From assembly GCF_009796865.1 (NCBI RefSeq), contig NZ_CP047028.1, positions 434,001-498,000 on the forward strand: DNA of 64,000 nucleotides. The letters are read 5' to 3'. Positions within the stretch are counted from its first letter, which is position 1. Each line of letters begins with the position of its first letter. This DNA comes from Formosa sp. L2A11 (lineage in GTDB: Bacteria > Bacteroidota > Bacteroidia > Flavobacteriales > Flavobacteriaceae). The notes beneath the pieces were generated by a model. That model was given only the letters and a program-made list of their open reading frames with translations. It ran no database searches and was not told the DNA's origin. Made by a program: the position numbers and the translations under genes. Positions 26,851 to 35,677 of the stretch are shown in pieces.

Positions 26851-27432
26851 ATGAAGAAAACCGACGAAGGACTAATTAAAAATTCATACGAAAATATTAT
26901 TGGAGAATTACAAACCATAATAACAATAGCCTATATCTTAACAGTAGGAATTGGCATGTTATTTTCTTTTCAAAAATACAGACCTTTTGGAATAAATATT
27001 TTTGAATATTCTGATATTTTTGATTTTTTAATCACACCATTTTCAGATTTTAAAGTTTTAGGTTTTTCTATCATATCACTTATATTAAGCCTTATTATTA
27101 TTAAAATTGATGTTTATATAAAAAGGAATAAACCTAAATTCTATTCGAAAGTAAATATGGGATTAGACAAAAAAAAATGGTTTGAACCTGTAATGTTTAT
27201 ATTCTATACAAGTTTAACTTTAGGCTACCTTTATACAGCATCTATATTTTACGGCAACACAGTAAAAAATGAAATTGAAAAACAACCTGAAATACAAGTC
27301 AAATTTATTGATGGAGAAGTAAAAACAGGAACCCTAATTGGAAAAACAAGTGAAATATTGTTTCTTAAAAAGAAGGATAAAATCACAGCTATTCCAATAA
27401 AATCAATGTTAAAAGAAATTGAAATAAAATAA
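26851..27432 (+). CDS. Unknown membrane protein (193 aa)
   Basis: Three predicted membrane helices: about residues 22-40 (IAYILTVGIGMLFSF), 66-88 (VLGFSIISLILSLIIIKID) and 113-132 (VMFIFYTSLTLGYLYTASIF). The last 60 residues form a charged C-terminal domain, probably beta (EIQVKFIDGEVKTGTLIGKT, SEILFLKKKDKITAIPIKS). I do not recognise the family. Stops 15 bp before the zinc-ribbon membrane gene, so the two are likely one transcript. Codon use is more AT-rich than the housekeeping genes. Confidence 0.6.
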   Translation: MKKTDEGLIKNSYENIIGELQTIITIAYILTVGIGMLFSFQKYRPFGINIFEYSDIFDFLITPFSDFKVLGFSIISLILSLIIIKIDVYIKRNKPKFYSKVNMGLDKKKWFEPVMFIFYTSLTLGYLYTASIFYGNTVKNEIEKQPEIQVKFIDGEVKTGTLIGKTSEILFLKKKDKITAIPIKSMLKEIEIK

Positions 27433-27447
27433 AAACAGTTATTAATA

Positions 27448-27828
27448 TTGAGAGTATATTTTAAATGTCTGGCTTGCAAACACGAAAACCAATTAAATAC
27501 AGATGCAGGAACTCGTGTTGAATTTGAAATGAAAAATCCCAAAAGAAAGTACAAGTGTGTAAATTGTAGTCGGCACACAAGGCTATCTGCAAATAAATTA
27601 TACACTAAACAATCTAAATTAATTTCGATGATTTCCGGAATTGTATTTTTAGTAGGCACTTTAATTGCATTATACTTTGTAGTGCAAATGATTTACAAAA
27701 TGGAAACGGTAGTGGGAATCTATATAATTGCTAGCGGATTATTAATTCCAGTATCTATTTACAATATTTTAAATAAAGAAGACCAAAAGCGCGTAAAAAT
27801 ATTTAACCAAACTTACGTAAAGGAATAA
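27448..27828 (+). CDS. Zinc-ribbon protein with two membrane helices
   Basis: 126 aa from a TTG start; no ATG precedes the conserved part. Residues 7-45 have two CxxC knuckles (CLACKH and CVNCSR, about 26 residues apart), a zinc-ribbon pattern. Two helices follow (LISMISGIVFLVGTLIALYF and VVGIYIIASGLLIPVSIYNI) and a basic tail. Topology suggests the ribbon faces the cytosol. Unknown family; coupled to the preceding membrane protein by a 15-bp gap. Confidence 0.65.
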   Translation: MRVYFKCLACKHENQLNTDAGTRVEFEMKNPKRKYKCVNCSRHTRLSANKLYTKQSKLISMISGIVFLVGTLIALYFVVQMIYKMETVVGIYIIASGLLIPVSIYNILNKEDQKRVKIFNQTYVKE

Positions 27829-28019
27829 AAATATTTTAACCTCAGATACTCTAAAAATCAGACTAATTAGAGTCTAACCAAACATATATTACCGTTTACA
27901 AGTTTTTAATTTTGCTTCAAAATTCTCTTACTTTGGCTATCTTTACGCTCGGCGAAAAGAATTATGCACGCTTTCTGCAAAAAATAATAGCCAAAACATT
28001 AGCCTCAGGCTGAAAAAAA

Positions 28020-28709
28020 ATGAAAAAAGCAATTATAATTGGAGGGACTTCAGGAATAGGTCAAGGTATTACAGATGTACTTGTTAGTAATAAATTTAAA
28101 GTTGGTATAACTGGTATTGAAAAGGCTACAATTGAAGAACTAGAAAATTCGAAAAAAGAAAATTTTAAAGCAGAATATTTAGATTGTATAAACAGCAATA
28201 CTTCTGAAACCATCACCGAGTTGGTTAATTGGTTAGGCGGACTAGATATATTAATTTTTAGTGCTGGTATTGGAAATTTAAATAAGGATTTAGGGTATAA
28301 AGTAGAAAATAATGCAAACAAATTAAATGTACTCGCATTTACCGAAGTTGCTGATTGGAGTTATAGATTCTTTAAAAAACAGGGCCATGGTCATTTTGTT
28401 TCCGTGAGTTCAATCTCGGGACTTTTTGGAAGCCGAGTAGCTCCTGCTTATCACGCTGCAAAAGCGTATCAAGTAAGTTATTTAGAAGCTTTAAGCCAGA
28501 AAGCAACAAAAGACAGAAAGTCTGGATTACCAATATACACTACAGATGTAAGACCTGGTTTTGTTATTACACCACTAACAGAAGGTAAAAGATTGTTTTG
28601 GGCTGCAACAAAGGAAGAAGCGGGGATACAAATTTATAATCTAATCAAGAAGAAAAAAAATATAGGATATGTATCTAGACGTTGGCGTCTGGTTGCAATA
28701 CTTATATAA
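28020..28709 (+). CDS. Short-chain dehydrogenase/reductase, C-terminus shifted
   Basis: 229 aa. Nucleotide motif GGTSGIGQG (8-16), NAG-equivalent SAGIGNL, catalytic Ser in FVSVSSISG and YHAAKAY (Tyr and Lys). The family end is normally WRL-x-A-x-LLK-x-x-P followed by about eight residues; here the frame reads WRLVAILI then stops at 28707-28709. Two bases later in frame the sequence continues IKMLPRGIKSRM to TAA at 28742-28744. A 2-bp TA expansion (or equivalent) at about 28703-28708 therefore truncates about 11 residues. The catalytic core is intact, so the enzyme may still work. Substrate unknown. Confidence 0.85.
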   Translation: MKKAIIIGGTSGIGQGITDVLVSNKFKVGITGIEKATIEELENSKKENFKAEYLDCINSNTSETITELVNWLGGLDILIFSAGIGNLNKDLGYKVENNANKLNVLAFTEVADWSYRFFKKQGHGHFVSVSSISGLFGSRVAPAYHAAKAYQVSYLEALSQKATKDRKSGLPIYTTDVRPGFVITPLTEGKRLFWAATKEEAGIQIYNLIKKKKNIGYVSRRWRLVAILI

Positions 28710-29030
28710 AAATGCTTCCGCGTGGGATTAAAAGTAGAATGTAAAAACAAGTTACCAGAATAACTAAGTATTCGGCTCGCCGATAGGCCAGAGCTGAATA
28801 TTGTGTTGACGAAGTCGGCAGAAGATGTCTCTTATGGGGAAAACGATATGTTTAGGGAAGGATGTCTTGGTAATGGCTTGTAATTTATGTATTTAAACGA
28901 CGCTTGTCGATCTTTATTTGGAAGAGATTGTTCCTTTTTTCGGTACTACTTAATATAATTTCACTTCATAATGGCTTAAATTTTAAGTTTAGGCATTGAG
29001 AGGTCTGTCCGCGTTAGCAGATTAATTTTT

Positions 29031-30168
29031 TTAATTGACCCTATTTAATTTTTTATCCCTTAATAATAGTCTCCAATTTTCGGGTGGACCACGTTCGTTA
29101 AATAACAGTACGGTATGCAGTTTTCCTTTTTTACAAACAGGACAACGACGGTGTAAAACAGGTTCGACTGTTTTAATAACCACTATCTTTTTACAAGCCA
29201 GTTCGGCTTGTAGTCTCGGTAATTTCTCTTTTTTCCAGCTGCTGCTTAAAATACCGTAATGCCGTATGCGTGTAAAGCCTTGGGTAAAATATGCAAAGCA
29301 AAGCGTCTAACAAATTCTTCACTGGACAAAGTCAACTTTATCTTTTTAGCTTGGTGCCGGTAATCTTTCGCGGTAAAAGTCACCGTTTTATTTTCACGAT
29401 CTACAGCAATAATACGATGGTTACTTATTGCAATTTTATGCGTGTATCTGCCTAGATATTCAATAACATATTTTGGACTTCTAAAAGATTGTTTCGCATA
29501 GATCACCCATTTTTTACTGTACACTGTATTATAAACTTTCTTTGGGATTTTTACTTCACTTTTCCTAAGTTCAGAGATAAATTTAGCCTTAAACACCTTG
29601 CTCATAGATTTTACATTGAATAGATATTTACCTTTATTTTTTGCACTTTTCCATGTCCCTGATTTACGCCATCCACCGCCAGGAACAATACAATGCAAGT
29701 GCGGATGTAGGCTCATGTTTTGTCCCCAGGTATGAAGTATAGCAATCATACCCAGTTTAGCGCCCAAGTGTTTGGGGTTGTCTCCAAACTGTTGCAGGGT
29801 TTGCCATGCGGTTCTAAACAAACTGCTATAAATTACTTTACCATGACTCAGGCGTAGGTATTAAACTCACTTGGAAGCGTAAAAACGATATGAAAATAAG
29901 GCACATTTAATAGTTCGCCTTCTCTGGCTTTTATCCACTGTTCACGTTTGTGTCCCTGGCATGTTGGGCAATGTCTATTTCTGCAACTGTTATAACTAAT
30001 GTGTAAGGCTTGGCAACAATCGCATTTATCAATATGGCCACCCATAGCTTTGGTGCGACACCTTCTTATGGCTTGTAACCCACGGTAATGCCAAGAGGTC
30101 AGACTCAATGTTTTGAGCTGTAGCTGTTCCATTTCTAAAATGTCAGCTACTTTATGTTTACAAAACAT
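29031..30168 (-). pseudogene. IS91-family (HUH) transposase, two frameshifts
   Basis: The N-terminal zinc region CDCCQALHISYNSCRNRHC and CPTCQG is in the first piece (30168-29848). The HUH motif HPHLHCIVPGGG and the catalytic-Tyr region YLGRYTHKIAISNHR are in the second (about 29821-29246), and RHYGILSSSWKK plus a C-terminal zinc knuckle RRCPVCKKGK in a third frame down to TAA at 29031-29033. One missing base near 29851 and one near 29278 restore a single reading frame. No substitution-type stop codons are seen. Rolling-circle type transposase. Confidence 0.85.
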
Positions 30169-31069
30169 TAATCGTAAAGTTTATCCAAGGGAGAAAATTT
30201 GGAACCACTAGGCAAATTGGCAACATGAAGATACGTGAGTGTCATCTCGATATGTGCATGTCCAAGAAGTTCCTTTAAACTGACGATATCAACACCATAC
30301 TCTAATAAATGTGTAGCAAACGTGTGCCGTAAAGTATGGGCAGTTATCTGTTTAGAACTCCCTATTTTACTTCTGTTTTCTTTAATAATCCAGCGTATAC
30401 CGTTGGTGGTTAATCCGCGTGATTCTCCAGCTTTAGAAACTTGGCTATTAAAAAGATGTCCCTGAGGGTTTTCTGTTGTGATGTATTTTTTTAATCCCCT
30501 AATCAGAAGCGGACTCAAAGGCACATAGCGATCTATTTTTCCTTTTTTCTTAGGAATAAACACGGTTTTACGCTCAAAATCGAGATCAGATAATTTAACA
30601 GCGCAGAGTTCGTAGCTACGCAGTCCACACCGTAAAGCATACCTATTATCAAACGATGCTTAAGATATTTAGGCGCTTTTAAAAGGCGCTTAACTTCCTC
30701 TTTATTTAGAACACATGGTAGTTTAATATCTCTTTTAATTTGAGGAAGCGCTACACGTTTGGCTTCCATGCCCATCACTTTGTAGGCTGCTCTGAGTCCG
30801 AAAATGGTGTGTTTAAAGAAACTCTCGGAAGGTGTTTTGTGAAGTTTTTGGCATGGTAAAGATAGTTCTGAACGTGTTCTACCGATAGTTTTTCAGGACT
30901 TCGGTTGTAATGCAAAGCTAAGTGTGCCAAGCACCGGAGATAGTTGTTTAAAGTGCTTTTGGCTTTGCCATTAATAGAGAAACTCTGTTCGAGTTTGGTT
31001 TGAAGATGACTGAAATCCTTTACATCTGAAAAGGCGCGTTCAGCAATGGTTTTACTTTTTTTTAAACAT
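30168..31069 (-). pseudogene. Tyrosine recombinase/integrase, about three frameshifts
   Basis: From ATG at 31069 the frames join as MFKK..SKTIAERAFSDVKDF, NYLYHAKNFTK, TPSESFFKHTIFGLRAAYKV, LIIGMLYGCGLRSYELCAVK and the C-terminal catalytic part HTLRHTFATHLL and LLGHAHIEMTLTYLHV (Arg, His and Tyr nucleophile). Continuity needs one extra base each in the T8 run 31056-31063, the T4 run 30835-30838 and near 30629. All three are single-base losses. The SAM-like core-binding domain is followed by the catalytic domain in the usual order. Confidence 0.82.
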
Positions 31070-31190
31070 AATAATAGATTTAAAATTTACCCATAAGTTA
31101 ATAAATCTATTACTTTTACAAAAGAATAACTTATTCTGAATCAGTCAGGAGGGCTTCCGACCGATAGGGAGGATTCGTTCAACACAGTAT

Positions 31191-31881
31191 ATAACAACAA
31201 CAGATAAATTAGTATTAAACGACAAACTATTAAGCTTTTGCTTATTGCAAACTTGTTTTAAAGCATCTTAATAAACAAACACACAGCGATGTTATATGCA
31301 ATTAACAAAACTATTTAAAATATTAAAAATAAACACTTTAACAACTCAAAAAAGAAGCCTTTAATAGTCTAAGTAAATCAACAATAATTCTACTTCCTTA
31401 CTTAACCTTCAATTTATTTCCCTCAAAATGCTTCCTTTTTTTTTAAGTCCACTATTATTTGTATTATTAATTTTGGCTATAAAAAAATGGCATTCATCAA
31501 CTTTACAACAAGATTAAACAAGCTGTCTTACTTTAAATTAATAGTATTAAATTCTAAAAAGAGTACGTTCTCGTAAGTTTTGAAATCTAGAAGATAGAAT
31601 AAAACAATACAGTTTTCCTTCTGGAAGCATTTATAATTACAATATTTATTCTTAATTAAATATGACTTTTATCAGTTTATAAATTTCTATTTACTGAATA
31701 AGAATCACCATACACTTAAAAGCAAGTGGATTAAGTTGATTCCTTCATTTTTACATCAAGAAAAACTTTATATTCATCTACTCTTTAAATCAAAATTAAC
31801 AATACCATTGAAGGTCAGTTTCCTTTTTTAGACCATGAATTAAAGATATTCAACATAACTAAAACAATTTAAAACAGAAAA
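31191..31881. other. AT-rich intergenic region (691 bp)
   Basis: No recognised gene, RNA or terminator. One short open frame at 31428-31517 would encode a 29-aa peptide with a single hydrophobic helix (MLPFFLSPLLFVLLILAIKK); it is weak. The region separates the IS91 remnant from the YHYH lipoprotein gene and may contain debris from earlier insertions. Confidence 0.4.
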
Positions 31882-32649
31882 ATGAAAAACACTTGCAAAT
31901 CTTTTATATTAACAACAGTTACTGTTTCGTTATTTATGGCTTGTTCTACAGATGATTCTTCGACTACAACAGACGACACAACCACTCAAGACGATAACGA
32001 TGATGACACCGTAACAGAATTACATGCCGCTTTTGCGGCCTTTAATACAGATGCAACCACTATTTATTTAGATGGATCTGATGTGGTTATAGAAACTACA
32101 GGCTTGCCAGATCACGAAACGGTATACTGGGGAGTAGGAAATACACTATATATAGAAGAACCAGATGTGCAGTTAACCCCATCTATTATGTCTAGTAATA
32201 ATAATGCAGTAACCATAACAGTAGATGCTACACCAGATTTGACAGGAAACACGGTGTCTACAGAATTAAACACTATAGGTATTGCTGTTAGTGGTGCTTC
32301 AATATTTAACGATCAAGAAGGTGCTGGCGATTTAGACGAAGCTGCTGCATCTTTAGATTGGACAGGAGCTCACATTGGCCCAGGTGTATATCACTACCAT
32401 TTGGAGCCCAAAGCGTTCACGGATGACGATGATAACTTAGCGGGTATTTTACTTGATGGTGTGTTTTTATATGGAAGACAATGTTACTCTACAGGCACAC
32501 ATCCTACAGATTTAGACGAATCTGGAGGGCATACATCTGTAACACAATATACAGATGGTGAAGAAGAATACCATTACCACATTATAAACGAAATATACTC
32601 TACTACAGGATCGTATTTAGCATTTGCTGGTCCTTTTCAAGGATATTAA
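31882..32649 (+). CDS. YHYH-domain lipoprotein
   Basis: 255 aa. Lipoprotein signal with lipobox LFMAC (Cys20), then a Thr/Asp-rich linker (DDSSTTTDDTTTQDDNDDD) and a YHYH domain: GPGVYHYHLEPKAF and EEEYHYHIINEIYS about 65 residues apart, with GILLDGVFLYGRQ between them. The repeated Tyr-His-Tyr-His suggests metal binding at the cell surface; the role is not established. First of three lipoprotein genes ending with an SCO protein. Confidence 0.88.
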   Translation: MKNTCKSFILTTVTVSLFMACSTDDSSTTTDDTTTQDDNDDDTVTELHAAFAAFNTDATTIYLDGSDVVIETTGLPDHETVYWGVGNTLYIEEPDVQLTPSIMSSNNNAVTITVDATPDLTGNTVSTELNTIGIAVSGASIFNDQEGAGDLDEAAASLDWTGAHIGPGVYHYHLEPKAFTDDDDNLAGILLDGVFLYGRQCYSTGTHPTDLDESGGHTSVTQYTDGEEEYHYHIINEIYSTTGSYLAFAGPFQGY

Positions 32650-32658
32650 TTTCATAAT

Positions 32659-33273
32659 ATGAAAGCATTATATTTTATATCATTTGTCTTACTCTTAGTT
32701 ACCAGTTGTAATAAAACGGTAACTAAGCGGACAGATGTTGTTGTTGAGGAAACCTTAGTTATTAAGGATATTGAAGTCCTAAAAGAAGATTTAATTTTAA
32801 ACCAGATTGAAGGAAAATGGTATTATAATAACAAACCTTTCTCAGGCTATTCTATTAAACGCTACCCAAACGATTCCATCGCAGAACGACTTGGTTTTGT
32901 AAATGGAAAAAGAGAAGGTATTGCTAGAAAATGGTCAGAGAAAGGTGTGCTGCGTACAGAGTCTTATTATAAACATAATCGCTTAGATAGTGTATACAAA
33001 ACATGGTGGGAAAATAGAGTATTGTCTTCTCAATCTAACTATAAAGATGGTATAAAACAAGGTATAGAAGAAGAATGGTACCCAACGGGGCAACTATCTA
33101 AACAAAGGCAACTTGTTAACGGAAAAGAAAATGGTTTACAAAAGGCTTGGTTGAAAAACGGAACTTTATATGTTAATTATGAAGCCAAAAACGGACGTAT
33201 CTTTGGTATGAAAAGAGCTAATTCATGTTATAAACTAGAAAATGAAATTATTAATAGAGATAAAAAAATATAG
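32659..33273 (+). CDS. YwqK/MORN-repeat lipoprotein
   Basis: 204 aa. Lipobox LLVTSC (Cys17). The body has MORN-like repeats of about 23 residues: GYSIKRYPNDSIAERLGFVN, GKREGIARKWSEKGVLRTES, NRLDSVYKTWWENRVLSSQS, GIKQGIEEEWYPTGQLSKQR and GKENGLQKAWLKNGTLYVNY. The family is often labelled a toxin-antitoxin antitoxin, for which there is no support here; an exported scaffold is more likely. Starts 9 bp after the YHYH gene and overlaps the SCO gene by 32 bp. Confidence 0.85.
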   Translation: MKALYFISFVLLLVTSCNKTVTKRTDVVVEETLVIKDIEVLKEDLILNQIEGKWYYNNKPFSGYSIKRYPNDSIAERLGFVNGKREGIARKWSEKGVLRTESYYKHNRLDSVYKTWWENRVLSSQSNYKDGIKQGIEEEWYPTGQLSKQRQLVNGKENGLQKAWLKNGTLYVNYEAKNGRIFGMKRANSCYKLENEIINRDKKI

Positions 33274-33940
33274 CCCATTATTAATCATCATGCTAGTACT
33301 ACTAAGTACAAGTTGTAAAAATGAGCAAAAAAAAGAAGATATTAAAGTTATTGAAAGTAGCAGAGTAGATTATCTGCCGTATTACGAAGACGAATCATTT
33401 ACACCGCATTGGATTACTCCAGGATCTCAAGAAGAAAAAGATTTTCATAAGATTCCTGATTTTAAATTAATCAATCAGTTAGGCGATACCATTTCTCAGA
33501 AAACTTTTGAAAATAAAATTTATATAACAGATTTCTTTTTCACCGTTTGCCCTGGAATTTGTCCGAAGTTAGCAGAAAGCATGTTAAAGATTCAGGACGA
33601 ATTTAAAAACGATTCTGAAATCCTTTTGCTTTCACATTCAGTAATGCCTACTAAAGATTCTGTTCCCGTTTTAAAAGAATATGCAAAGACTCATGGTGTT
33701 ATTAATAACAAATGGCATTTGGTAACAGGCGATAAAAAAGAGATTTATACCTTAGGTAGAGAGCAATATTTTATTGAAAATGATTTAGGAGAACCAAAAA
33801 GTATTGACGATTTTCTACATACAGAAAACTTCTTGTTAATTGATAAAGACAAACATATTAGAGGCATCTATAACGGATTAAACAGAGCATCGATGGCACA
33901 ATTAATTACAGATATAAAGGCTTTAAAAACTGAAAAATAA
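33242..33940 (+). CDS. SCO1/SenC family copper-binding lipoprotein
   Basis: 232 aa. Lipoprotein signal up to LLSTSC; thioredoxin-like fold with the copper motif CPGIC (in FFTVCPGICPKLAES) and the distal His in DDFLHTENFLLIDKDKHIRG. SCO proteins deliver copper to cytochrome c oxidase CuA or act as thiol reductases. The 32-bp overlap with the YwqK gene favours this start, though an internal ATG 48 bp downstream cannot be excluded. Forms an operon with YHYH and YwqK. Confidence 0.92.
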   Translation: MKLLIEIKKYSPLLIIMLVLLSTSCKNEQKKEDIKVIESSRVDYLPYYEDESFTPHWITPGSQEEKDFHKIPDFKLINQLGDTISQKTFENKIYITDFFFTVCPGICPKLAESMLKIQDEFKNDSEILLLSHSVMPTKDSVPVLKEYAKTHGVINNKWHLVTGDKKEIYTLGREQYFIENDLGEPKSIDDFLHTENFLLIDKDKHIRGIYNGLNRASMAQLITDIKALKTEK

Positions 33941-33995
33941 GAATAGATACTTTAACAAGGTCTTTATATTTATAAATAAGAGGTCTTAAACACTT

Positions 33996-34032
33996 AAAAA
34001 TCCCAGATTAATTCTAATCTGGGATTTTTTTT
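33996..34032 (+). terminator. Terminator of the YHYH-YwqK-SCO operon
   Basis: 15-bp stem AAAAATCCCAGATTA / TAATCTGGGATTTTT around ATTC, followed by T. The rest of the 389-bp gap to 34330 has only the next hairpin. Confidence 0.92.
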
Positions 34033-34257
34033 GTTCTAATTCTATCTTTAAATAATTTACAATTACGTTTTTTAAAAATAATTCGACTCCCCATTTAGTA
34101 AATTAAAGCATTTAATTACTTATTAAAGAACAATCTTATTACATTAGAGACTGCAGTTCTTAGAAAGAATAAATATAAATCAAAGTAATAGTATGTGTGT
34201 GTTTTTAATAAAACTTAAAAATTTATTCTATTTACAACCTATATAATACAAAATAAT

Positions 34258-34300
34258 AAAGCGTTTCATGTTAACTATACATTCAAACATGAAACGCTTT
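34258..34300 (-). terminator. Terminator of the glycine-zipper protein gene
   Basis: 15-bp perfect stem AAAGCGTTTCATGTT (34258-34272) / AACATGAAACGCTTT (34286-34300), 30 bp after the minus-strand stop. Confidence 0.8.
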
Positions 34301-34329
34301 ATTAAAAAAAGACTAAAATTGAAATAAAA

Positions 34330-34758
34330 CTATTCCACTAATAAACCTTCAAGTGCTTTTAAATTTGTTATATCACCTTCAATTTCGAATGTTTCCGACT
34401 TCTTAAATAATACACTAAGTCCTCCTACGGCTGCTCCGACTCCTGCTCCTGCTGCAATAATAACGGGATCTCCAGAAAAGAAACCTGCTCCTGTTCCAGC
34501 CAAAGTTCCTATAAGTACATTATTCCCTCCAGAATATTTAGTTTTAACAGAACCAATCTCGCTTACCGGTACATCTATAACGCCTTCTTTTTTATCTAAC
34601 TGAAGTGCTGTTTCCGTTATAGCTAATATTCTTCCTTTATTAATTTTATTTCCTTGTAAACCGTACACACGAACAAAAATCTTCGTGTTTTCGAATGTAT
34701 TTTGAGCACAAACATTAAGGCTAAAAATAAGAGTAAATGCAAAAATTATATTTTTCAT
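34330..34758 (-). CDS. Exported protein with glycine-zipper segment
   Basis: 142 aa. Signal peptide MKNIIFAFTLIFSLNVCAQ with cleavage after Ala-Gln. Residues 25-75 are beta-rich (KIFVRVYGLQGNKINKGRIL, VIDVPVSEIGSVKTKY). Then comes a glycine-zipper stretch GTLAGTGAGFFSGDP and AGAGVGAAVGGLSVLF, which can insert in membranes, and a short end domain KSETFEIEGDITNLKALEGL. Similar small proteins occur widely in Flavobacteriia without known function. Single gene. Confidence 0.75.
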   Translation of the reverse strand: MKNIIFAFTLIFSLNVCAQNTFENTKIFVRVYGLQGNKINKGRILAITETALQLDKKEGVIDVPVSEIGSVKTKYSGGNNVLIGTLAGTGAGFFSGDPVIIAAGAGVGAAVGGLSVLFKKSETFEIEGDITNLKALEGLLVE

Positions 34759-35160
34759 AAGTTATAGTTCTAAATAGAATATTCAGCTAAGATATTAAAA
34801 GTAAAGACGAAAAGGAAAGGAAAAACACACTTTATCGTATTAAAGTGTTTTTTTATCGAGGATTATTGTTTTTAAGCTGACATCAAGACAATCTAGTCGT
34901 TATAAATAAAATTGAAGTTAAACTACATAAGTTAAAACAAACTATTCTATTTTTATTGCAATACAAGACATTATTTAAAAGTAACAAGGCAAGTCCAAGC
35001 ACAAGATGAAGTCTTTATAAAGGCCCTTATTTTACTTAAAAACAAGTTTCAAGACTCCCTTAACCTGTAGAAAAAAAACGTCCAAACATTTAAATATAAC
35101 CTAAAGAAGGGATCTCATCTCAAGATAAAAGAATACTCCAAGCAGAAAGGTTAAAACACA
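34759..35160. other. Intergenic region with an orphan hairpin
   Basis: No gene seen. ACACTTTA (34827-34834) and TAAAGTGT (34841-34848) form an 8-bp hairpin followed by seven T on the plus strand, looking like an intrinsic terminator, but no plus-strand gene precedes it. It could end an antisense or small RNA starting near the 34330 gene promoter, or be a leftover. Confidence 0.4.
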
Positions 35161-35190
35161 AAAAAGCTCTACATTACTGTAGAGCTTTTT
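35161..35190 (-). terminator. rpsT terminator
   Basis: 13-bp stem AAAAAGCTCTACA / TGTAGAGCTTTTT around TTAC, 25 bp past the rpsT stop. Confidence 0.92.
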
Positions 35191-35214
35191 GTTATTATAT
35201 AACTTTAATAATTC

Positions 35215-35466
35215 TTATAAAGCAGCTATATGCTTAGTCAAACCAGATTTAATGTTTGCAGCTTTATTAGCGTGAATTACATTTTTCTTAGCTAGTTTAT
35301 CAATCATTGAAACTACATTAGAATACAACGCTTGCGCTTCTTCTTTAGTTTCAGCGTCACGTAACTTTTTAATAGCATTACGAGTCGTTTTATGCTGATA
35401 TTTATTTCTTAAACGTTTAGCTTCGTTACTTCTAATTCTTTTTAACGATGACTTATGATTTGCCAT
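35215..35466 (-). CDS. rpsT: 30S ribosomal protein S20
   Basis: 83 aa, strongly basic. Start [20 protein letters not shown] is diagnostic, with [20 protein letters not shown] and the conserved end [20 protein letters not shown]. Binds 16S rRNA at the base of the 30S body. 25 bp downstream of tRNA-Glu on the same strand, so probably transcribed from the tandem promoters before the tRNA. Confidence 0.97.
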   Translation of the reverse strand: MANHKSSLKRIRSNEAKRLRNKYQHKTTRNAIKKLRDAETKEEAQALYSNVVSMIDKLAKKNVIHANKAANIKSGLTKHIAAL

Positions 35467-35491
35467 TTGATTTCTTCTTATTAAATGATTG

Positions 35492-35563
35492 TAGCCCGTA
35501 GGGGAGTCGAACCCCTCTTACCAGGATGAAAACCTGGCGTCCTAGCCGATAGACGAACGGGCC
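35492..35563 (-). tRNA. tRNA-Glu (anticodon TTC)
   Basis: 72 nt, minus strand, beginning GGCCCGTTCGTCTATCGG. Anticodon stem CCAGG/CCTGG around TTTTCAT (anticodon TTC); T arm GGGG TTCGACT CCCC; acceptor GGCCCGT/ACGGGCT with G-U at the first pair; discriminator A; no encoded CCA. Confidence 0.95.
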
Positions 35564-35584
35564 ATTGTTATTTTTTTGAGTGTG

Positions 35585-35616
35585 CAAATATAGAAACTTA
35601 TTTTCGATTTGCAAAA
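35585..35616 (-). promoter_or_regulatory. Proximal tRNA-Glu promoter (P2)
   Basis: On the minus strand TTTTG (35616-35612), 19-bp spacer, TATATTTG (35592-35585), 21 bp before the mature tRNA. Confidence 0.85.
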
Positions 35617-35677
35617 CATTTTTTCAAAAAACTTTCAATGTGATTTTTTGTTGTTACTAATTATCTCATTGCGGGTG

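Larger units (their letters stand above)
28769..31190 (-). mobile_element. Decayed IS91-family element with tyrosine recombinase
   Basis: Contains a tyrosine recombinase gene whose TAA overlaps the ATG of an IS91 (HUH) transposase gene (TAATG at 30166-30170), an association seen in other Bacteroidota. Ends are estimates. On the left is a hairpin TATTCGGCTC / GAGCTGAATA (28769-28800), followed by ATATTGTGTTGACGAA; on the right, reading inward on the minus strand from 31190, ATACTGTGTTGAACGAA. These are near inverted copies. The whole 286-bp stretch 28745-29030 holds only this end region. Confidence 0.7.

Noticed and set aside
31180-31310. Integron attC-like site (GTTATATGC and AACAAC patterns)
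   Set aside because: No proper paired R/L boxes, no integron integrase and no cassette series.
31428-31517. 29-aa hydrophobic peptide gene
   Set aside because: Only an open frame with one hydrophobic stretch and no context; kept as a note in the intergenic entry.
32659-33273. Toxin-antitoxin function for the YwqK protein
   Set aside because: It is an exported lipoprotein with MORN-like repeats and no toxin gene nearby.
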